From: an uncultured Acetatifactor sp.
GTDB taxonomy: Bacteria; Bacillota; Clostridia; Lachnospirales; Lachnospiraceae
Length of the DNA: 64,000 nt
Direction of reading: 5' to 3'
Assembly (NCBI GenBank): GCA_934436435.1
Contig: CAKSAN010000015.1
Location: forward strand, 12,926 to 76,925
Shown: positions 60,536 through 64,000 of the stretch, in pieces
Position numbering within the stretch: position 1 is the stretch's first letter
Layout of the letters: each line of letters starts with the position of its first letter
Notes under the pieces: generated by a model
What the model was told of the DNA's origin: nothing
The model's input: the letters and a program-made list of their open reading frames with translations, nothing else
Databases searched by the model: none
Program-made: the position numbers and the translations under genes

Positions 60536-60910
60536 TGCTTGCGCAGCGAAAATAGAGACTTTTTATATGGCAAAATCTCATATTTTTGTATTTTTTTAGC
60601 CGATATTTGCGTTTTAAATACAAATGTTTCAGTTGGGGCAAGATAAATTAAAAAGAGGTTAGTAAACAACGGAAGGATAAAAAATAAATTGTCTTACAGG
60701 TTGTAAGCCAATTGGTGACAAAAATAAGGTACAGAGATTATATAATAAAAGTGCATATTCGAAATATTAGAAGAATTGAATGAAAAGTTGTTTTGATAAG
60801 GCCGGTGTGATATGATATAAATAAAGATAGGGATTCAGTATGTCTGAGTTTTACCTAAATAAAATGTCAGACTGTCATAAGGCAGTACTTTTTATTTGGA
60901 GGTATGAAAA
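60536..60910. other. AT-rich intergenic region with a promoter and leader hairpins
   Basis: The region has a hairpin CTTAC-aggtt-GTAAG (60693-60707), a plausible promoter TTGTTT (60788-60793), 17 bases, TATGAT (60811-60816), and the leader hairpins GTCTGA...TCAGAC (60842-60872) and ACTG...CAGT followed by ACTTTTTATTT, just ahead of the next ribosome binding site (TGGAGG). No gene is recognised; the second hairpin may attenuate transcription of the following gene. Confidence 0.4.
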
Positions 60911-61606
60911 ATGATTAACTTGGACAAAAGTGAAAATTGGGACAATTGGGAAGATTGGGTTGAAACCAAGAAGGCCCATTATGGTTCCAAAACAGGCATG
61001 AAAGTCTATGGGGGTATTATTGATTTCGACCCAGACAAGCAAAAGGACTTAGTAGGTGGAGGTAGAATCACATATGACGAATATCTTGACCTGCAGATGA
61101 TGGCTTGTGAAAGTAAGGAAAATGTGCGTCGGAACTTTGCTCTGTGTTATTATTATATTCCCTTAAAGTTTATGGGAGAAATAGAGCGTATTACAAGAAA
61201 AGCGGTTTGTTTTAAGCGTATTCATGTTTCTGGAATGTACTCAGATGGCATTTGTTTTGATGGCAAGGAAGACCACGCATGGATTGATAAGCATGGTCTT
61301 GAAAAATTCAAAGTTGGGGATTGCCTTTCGTTCTTTGCCGAACCGTATCGTTACATTAAAACCGGAAGTGGTAAGCAAATAGATTTTGGCCTTCGTAATC
61401 CACAAAATATTAAAACAATAGAAAAGTATGAGTTGCCTTCTGACGAACAATTAATGCTTCAATCTATTGATATTATTATTTGTGAAAACTGCTTTCTTAA
61501 TGAACAGTGTTTTGGAGGAATGTGCACTAGAAACAAAAAAGAATTACAGTTGTTGAGAAAAGAAATGCTCAGAGTGGTAAATAGCTCAGAAAAAGAGGAT
61601 GAATAA
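60911..61606 (+). CDS. Protein of unknown function with a C-terminal cysteine cluster
   Basis: The 231-residue soluble protein is not recognised. It has a Trp/Asp-rich start (NWDNWEDWVETKKAHYGSKT) and a middle part that looks like an OB or beta-barrel domain (ICFDGKEDHAWIDKHGLEKF, KVGDCLSFFAEPYRY). A cysteine cluster lies near the end, ICENCFLNEQCFGGMC (C-X2-C-X5-C-X4-C), which could hold zinc or an iron-sulfur cluster. TTTGGAGG is 10 bases before the ATG. The gene is more AT-rich than its left-hand neighbours and belongs to the accessory end of the window. Confidence 0.65.
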   Translation: MINLDKSENWDNWEDWVETKKAHYGSKTGMKVYGGIIDFDPDKQKDLVGGGRITYDEYLDLQMMACESKENVRRNFALCYYYIPLKFMGEIERITRKAVCFKRIHVSGMYSDGICFDGKEDHAWIDKHGLEKFKVGDCLSFFAEPYRYIKTGSGKQIDFGLRNPQNIKTIEKYELPSDEQLMLQSIDIIICENCFLNEQCFGGMCTRNKKELQLLRKEMLRVVNSSEKEDE

Positions 61607-61608
61607 AA

Positions 61609-61782
61609 ATGAGTAAATGGTGCTTTAATTATGATTCTGGTGAGTATGAGCATATTGACCGAGATGGCTTCAGTATTGACAGAGGTGAGTTTGTTTACAA
61701 CTGGGACGATAGCGAGTACAGGCGTGAAGAAGAGGAAGAAGAACTTCGAAACAGGTCACTGTGGGAGGATGAAAACGAGTAA
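61609..61782 (+). CDS. Small acidic protein of unknown function (57 aa)
   Basis: A short frame starts 2 bases after the preceding stop and runs to TAA 61780-61782. The peptide begins MSKWCFNYDSGEYEHIDRDG, is rich in Asp, Glu, Tyr and Trp, and contains six consecutive Glu residues. Its aromatic-acidic character resembles the Trp-rich N-terminus of the upstream protein. GAGGATGAA supplies a ribosome binding site inside the previous gene's end. Acidic small proteins of this kind often bind a basic partner or mimic DNA, but no function is known here. Confidence 0.55.
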   Translation: MSKWCFNYDSGEYEHIDRDGFSIDRGEFVYNWDDSEYRREEEEEELRNRSLWEDENE

Positions 61783-61955
61783 ATAAAACTTAAAACAACG
61801 AACCCCTCCCGGCTGTAGCGGTTGAGAGGCGTTCGCCTATGGAAATTATCCTTTAAGCTTGCTAACTTTTTGCGGAGAAGGTCCAAATATCAAGGGATTT
61901 AACCGCCGTGGTTTTGATGCAACGTAATTCAAAATAGTTAAAGTAAAGAAGAGAC
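61783..61955. other. Intergenic region with an imperfect stem-loop, no gene
   Basis: CGAAC-CCCTC (about 61799-61808) can pair with GAG-AGG-CGTTCG (about 61825-61836) around CCGGCTGTAGCGGTT. The structure does not match an RNA family I know. No supported reading frame is present. Confidence 0.3.
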
Positions 61956-61998
61956 AAAAGGCCAAAATTAGTGGATAACACTGATTTTAGCCTTTTTG
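61956..61998 (+). terminator. Terminator ahead of the AlbA_2 gene
   Basis: AAAAGGCCAAAATTAGTG (61956-61973) pairs with CACTGATTTTAGCCTTTT (61979-61996) with two mismatches, followed by T residues. Confidence 0.75.
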
Positions 61999-62183
61999 AA
62001 TATATTTTATTGTATAATTAAGAATAATAAATGGTAAAGTTTACTTACAAATAGCCTTATGATAAAATAATTAGAAGCAGTATTAGATATTTGAAGAAGG
62101 TAGATATATTTATAAATGATGGATTTTGGACACCTTAATAATTGAGTTCTCTTTTAAGATATAGACAAGAATAAGGAGTGTTT

Positions 62184-63590
62184 ATGAAATTAGAACAACT
62201 GATCGGCGAAGCAACTGAGTATGACAAAAAAGCAATGTTAGAGGTAAAAAAGCCGAAAAGTTGGCTGAAAAGTGTAAGTGCTTTTGCTAATGGCATTGGT
62301 GGTGTGCTCATTTTTGGCGTTGCAGATAATGATGCGGTGGTAGGAATTGACGATGTAAAGAAAACCATGGAAGTTATTAGTGAGCAGATAAAGATAAAAA
62401 TGGATCCAATTCCAGAAGTTTTGTTAAAGGCACACGAAATAGATGGCAAGGAAATTATAACGTTAGAGGTATATCGGGGAGATGAGACTCCTTATTATTA
62501 TGTAGGAGAAGGTAATTACACGGCCTATGTACGAATTGGCAATGAAAGTGTAGTAGCTGCTGCAACGGATTTAAAGAGGCTGGTTTTACGAGGGAAGAAC
62601 CGAACATATGACAGTCTTGTTACAGACTACAATTTTGACGATTATTCCTTTTCCAAGTTAAAGGCAACATATTATAAGCAGACGAAGAAAAGTATGGAAA
62701 TCAAAGATTTTGAATCATTTGGTATTGTTGACAGGAACGGCAAGTTAACAAATGCAGGAGCTTTACTTGCTGATGAATCGCCTATTTATTGTTCGAGATT
62801 ATTTTGCACCAGATGGAATGGTACTGATAAAGCATCAGGAATTATTGATGCACTGGATGATGAAGAATATACAGGCAGTCTTATCCTGCTCTTGGAAGAA
62901 GGTATGAATTTTGCGAGAAGAAATTCCAAGAAAATGTGGAAAAAAGAATCTGATCGAAGAGTAGAATATCCTGAGTATCCAGAGAGAAGCATTTTTGAAG
63001 GTTTGGTTAATGGATTAGTGCATCGTGATTATTTAGATATGGGAAGCGAAGTTCATATTGATATTTTTGATGATCGACTGGAAATATATTCCCCTGGCGG
63101 AATGTATGATGGGACACTTATTCAGGACAGGGATATTGATAATGTTCCTTCAAAGCGTAGAAATCCAGTGGTTGCAGACATTTTTAGTCGGCTTGATTAT
63201 ATGGAACGAAGAGGAAGTGGTTTTAAAAAGATTATGCAGGCATATGAAGTAGAGCCCAATTATACAGAAGACAAAAAGCCCGTTTTTTATTCAAATGCAA
63301 CGGAATTCAGAGTTATCTTGAAAAATCTTAATTTTACAAATGAAGTTTTGAACGAAAAAAATGAAGTTTTGGATGAAGTTTTGAATGAAGTTTTGAATTT
63401 TGGCAGAACGGAAGTGGAAATAAAAGTAATAAAGGAGATATTACAGTCTTCTGCAATAAGACAGAAAGATTTAGCGGAAGAAGTAGGAGTCTCTGTAAGT
63501 ACTGTTCAACGGACTATTAAAAAATTGGTGAAAGAGGGAAAGATAGTTCGGGTGAATGGAAAACGGAATGGATATTGGAAAGTCTTATAG
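62184..63590 (+). CDS. AlbA_2 (Schlafen-like) and HATPase-domain transcriptional regulator with C-terminal winged helix
   Basis: The 468-residue protein has an AlbA_2/Schlafen-type domain at residues 1-130 (WLKSVSAFANGIGGVLIFGV, then VADND), a central part, a GHKL ATPase-like domain (about 270-350: GLVNGLVHRDYLDMGSEVHI, YSPGGMYDGT, RRGSGFKKIM) and a C-terminal winged helix (IRQKDLAEEVGVSVSTVQRT). Such proteins are common regulators in mobile and accessory DNA. A short repeat (NEVLNEKNEVLDEVLNEVLN) precedes the winged helix. AAGGAG lies 5 bases before ATG 62184. Role unknown, possibly sensing nucleotides. Confidence 0.88.
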   Translation: MKLEQLIGEATEYDKKAMLEVKKPKSWLKSVSAFANGIGGVLIFGVADNDAVVGIDDVKKTMEVISEQIKIKMDPIPEVLLKAHEIDGKEIITLEVYRGDETPYYYVGEGNYTAYVRIGNESVVAAATDLKRLVLRGKNRTYDSLVTDYNFDDYSFSKLKATYYKQTKKSMEIKDFESFGIVDRNGKLTNAGALLADESPIYCSRLFCTRWNGTDKASGIIDALDDEEYTGSLILLLEEGMNFARRNSKKMWKKESDRRVEYPEYPERSIFEGLVNGLVHRDYLDMGSEVHIDIFDDRLEIYSPGGMYDGTLIQDRDIDNVPSKRRNPVVADIFSRLDYMERRGSGFKKIMQAYEVEPNYTEDKKPVFYSNATEFRVILKNLNFTNEVLNEKNEVLDEVLNEVLNFGRTEVEIKVIKEILQSSAIRQKDLAEEVGVSVSTVQRTIKKLVKEGKIVRVNGKRNGYWKVL

Positions 63591-63797
63591 AAGCCTTGGT
63601 TATGATAGCTCCAAGTTAGTAAAACGCAACGATAACTAACATTATTTTAATTTTTAATACTTGCAAAATCAGGGGGTTATGAACCCCTATTCAAGTGCAG
63701 CCAAAATTCAACTCGTTCTCCTAAAATTGGGCATAAGAAAGGCACCTATCATTGTAAACGTCAAATCCTGCGCCTCCCCTTAAATTTAACGCCGCTT
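63591..63797. other. Region between the AlbA_2 gene and the IS66 element
   Basis: It contains the hairpin AGGGGGTT-atg-AACCCCT (about 63671-63688) and no supported gene. Its right part is probably the end of the insertion sequence; the exact element boundary cannot be seen because the other end lies outside the window. Confidence 0.35.
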
Positions 63798-64000
63798 TTA
63801 TGAGCGGCGTGGTTTCCGGCATTCCTCGGGAAGTTCCTCTGCCCAGGGCATCAGCTGATCTAGTTTTGCCGGATCTATATTTCCTTTTTCGTCACAACAC
63901 TTCGGCAGTTCTGTGAGGATATGCCTGAAGTAGTAGTATGGGCGCAGATTGTTCAGCTTTGCTGTCTCTGAAATACTGTAAACAAGGGCGCTGGCTCCGG
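63798..64000 (-). mobile_element. IS66-family transposase, C-terminal end (partial)
   Basis: On the minus strand the frame runs in from the window edge and ends at TAA (63800-63798). The visible 66 residues read GASALVYSISETAKLNNLRP, YYYFRHILTELPKC, and end LDQLMPWAEELPEECRKPRR plus Ser. ALVYSxxETAKxNxLxPYxYL with LMPW is the C-terminal signature of IS66 transposases (IS66_C). The body of the element lies beyond the window. Confidence 0.93.

Overview
The window looks like a chromosomal segment of a Gram-positive, spore-forming member of the class Clostridia, most likely family Lachnospiraceae. The signs are AGGAGG-type ribosome binding sites, a TPP-riboswitch-controlled ThiT gene, an alpha/beta small acid-soluble spore protein with a good sigma-G promoter, a class B sortase, a CpsBCD-type phosphoregulatory system and typical Clostridia gene orders (pyrH-frr-uppS-cdsA-dxr-rseP; tig-clpP-clpX-engB). 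The genus cannot be fixed from this sequence alone.

Layout. 1-3656: tail of a chemotaxis receptor, an ECF-type sigma factor with a membrane partner, a MATE exporter and sfsA. 3657-4216: non-coding block holding a five-unit 52-bp hairpin array and a 258-nt foldback element. 4217-6133 (minus strand): thiT with its riboswitch and a Cof-type HAD phosphatase. 6151-6396: a multi-hairpin repeat. 6544-12542: a Tet(M)-like GTPase fused to a Rae1/YacP-like NYN nuclease domain, a small membrane protein, a DUF1653 protein, mutY and a glycosyltransferase. 12550-27418: cell-surface locus. It starts with a divergent XRE regulator whose intergenic operator overlaps the promoter of a sortase B gene, continues through LCP ligase, secreted protein, CpsB, CpsC, CpsD and priming transferase, then passes abruptly into an AT-rich capsule/polysaccharide cassette (two glycosyltransferases, Wzy, Wzx, LicD, TarI/IspD-like cytidylyltransferase, SDR).

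27686-35498: Rpn-family nuclease with a decayed duplicate of its 3' end, a chemotaxis receptor, a small XRE protein, tRNA-Thr(GGT), a second sigma factor with a DUF4367-like partner, a secreted protein, a KTSC protein and a polysaccharide deacetylase. 35589-41601: bactofilin followed by the UMP kinase/lipid/isoprenoid operon. 41776-44328: a degenerate PP2C-like protein overlapping a Ser/Thr kinase, a transaldolase and a spore protein. 44829-47644: an ABC importer with permease and ATPase fused, plus a TM1266-type regulator. 47737-53809: protein quality control genes, engB, an AI-2E-family exporter and truA. 54053-60440: a response regulator with an altered active site, TraX, a NatAB-like exporter, a GH88/GH105 hydrolase and RlmD. 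60911-64000: an accessory end with two unrecognised genes, an AlbA_2/ATPase regulator and the C-terminus of an IS66 transposase.

The most unusual points are the 52-bp hairpin array, the foldback element whose arms keep pairing through G.U wobbles, a family of three structured repeats sharing the terminal inverted repeat CTATTCAG at 44.6, 53.9 and 57.8 kb, the GTPase-nuclease fusion, the palindromic operators in front of sortase B, and the PP2C-like/kinase pair. No CRISPR array, rRNA, prophage or canonical defence operon was seen.
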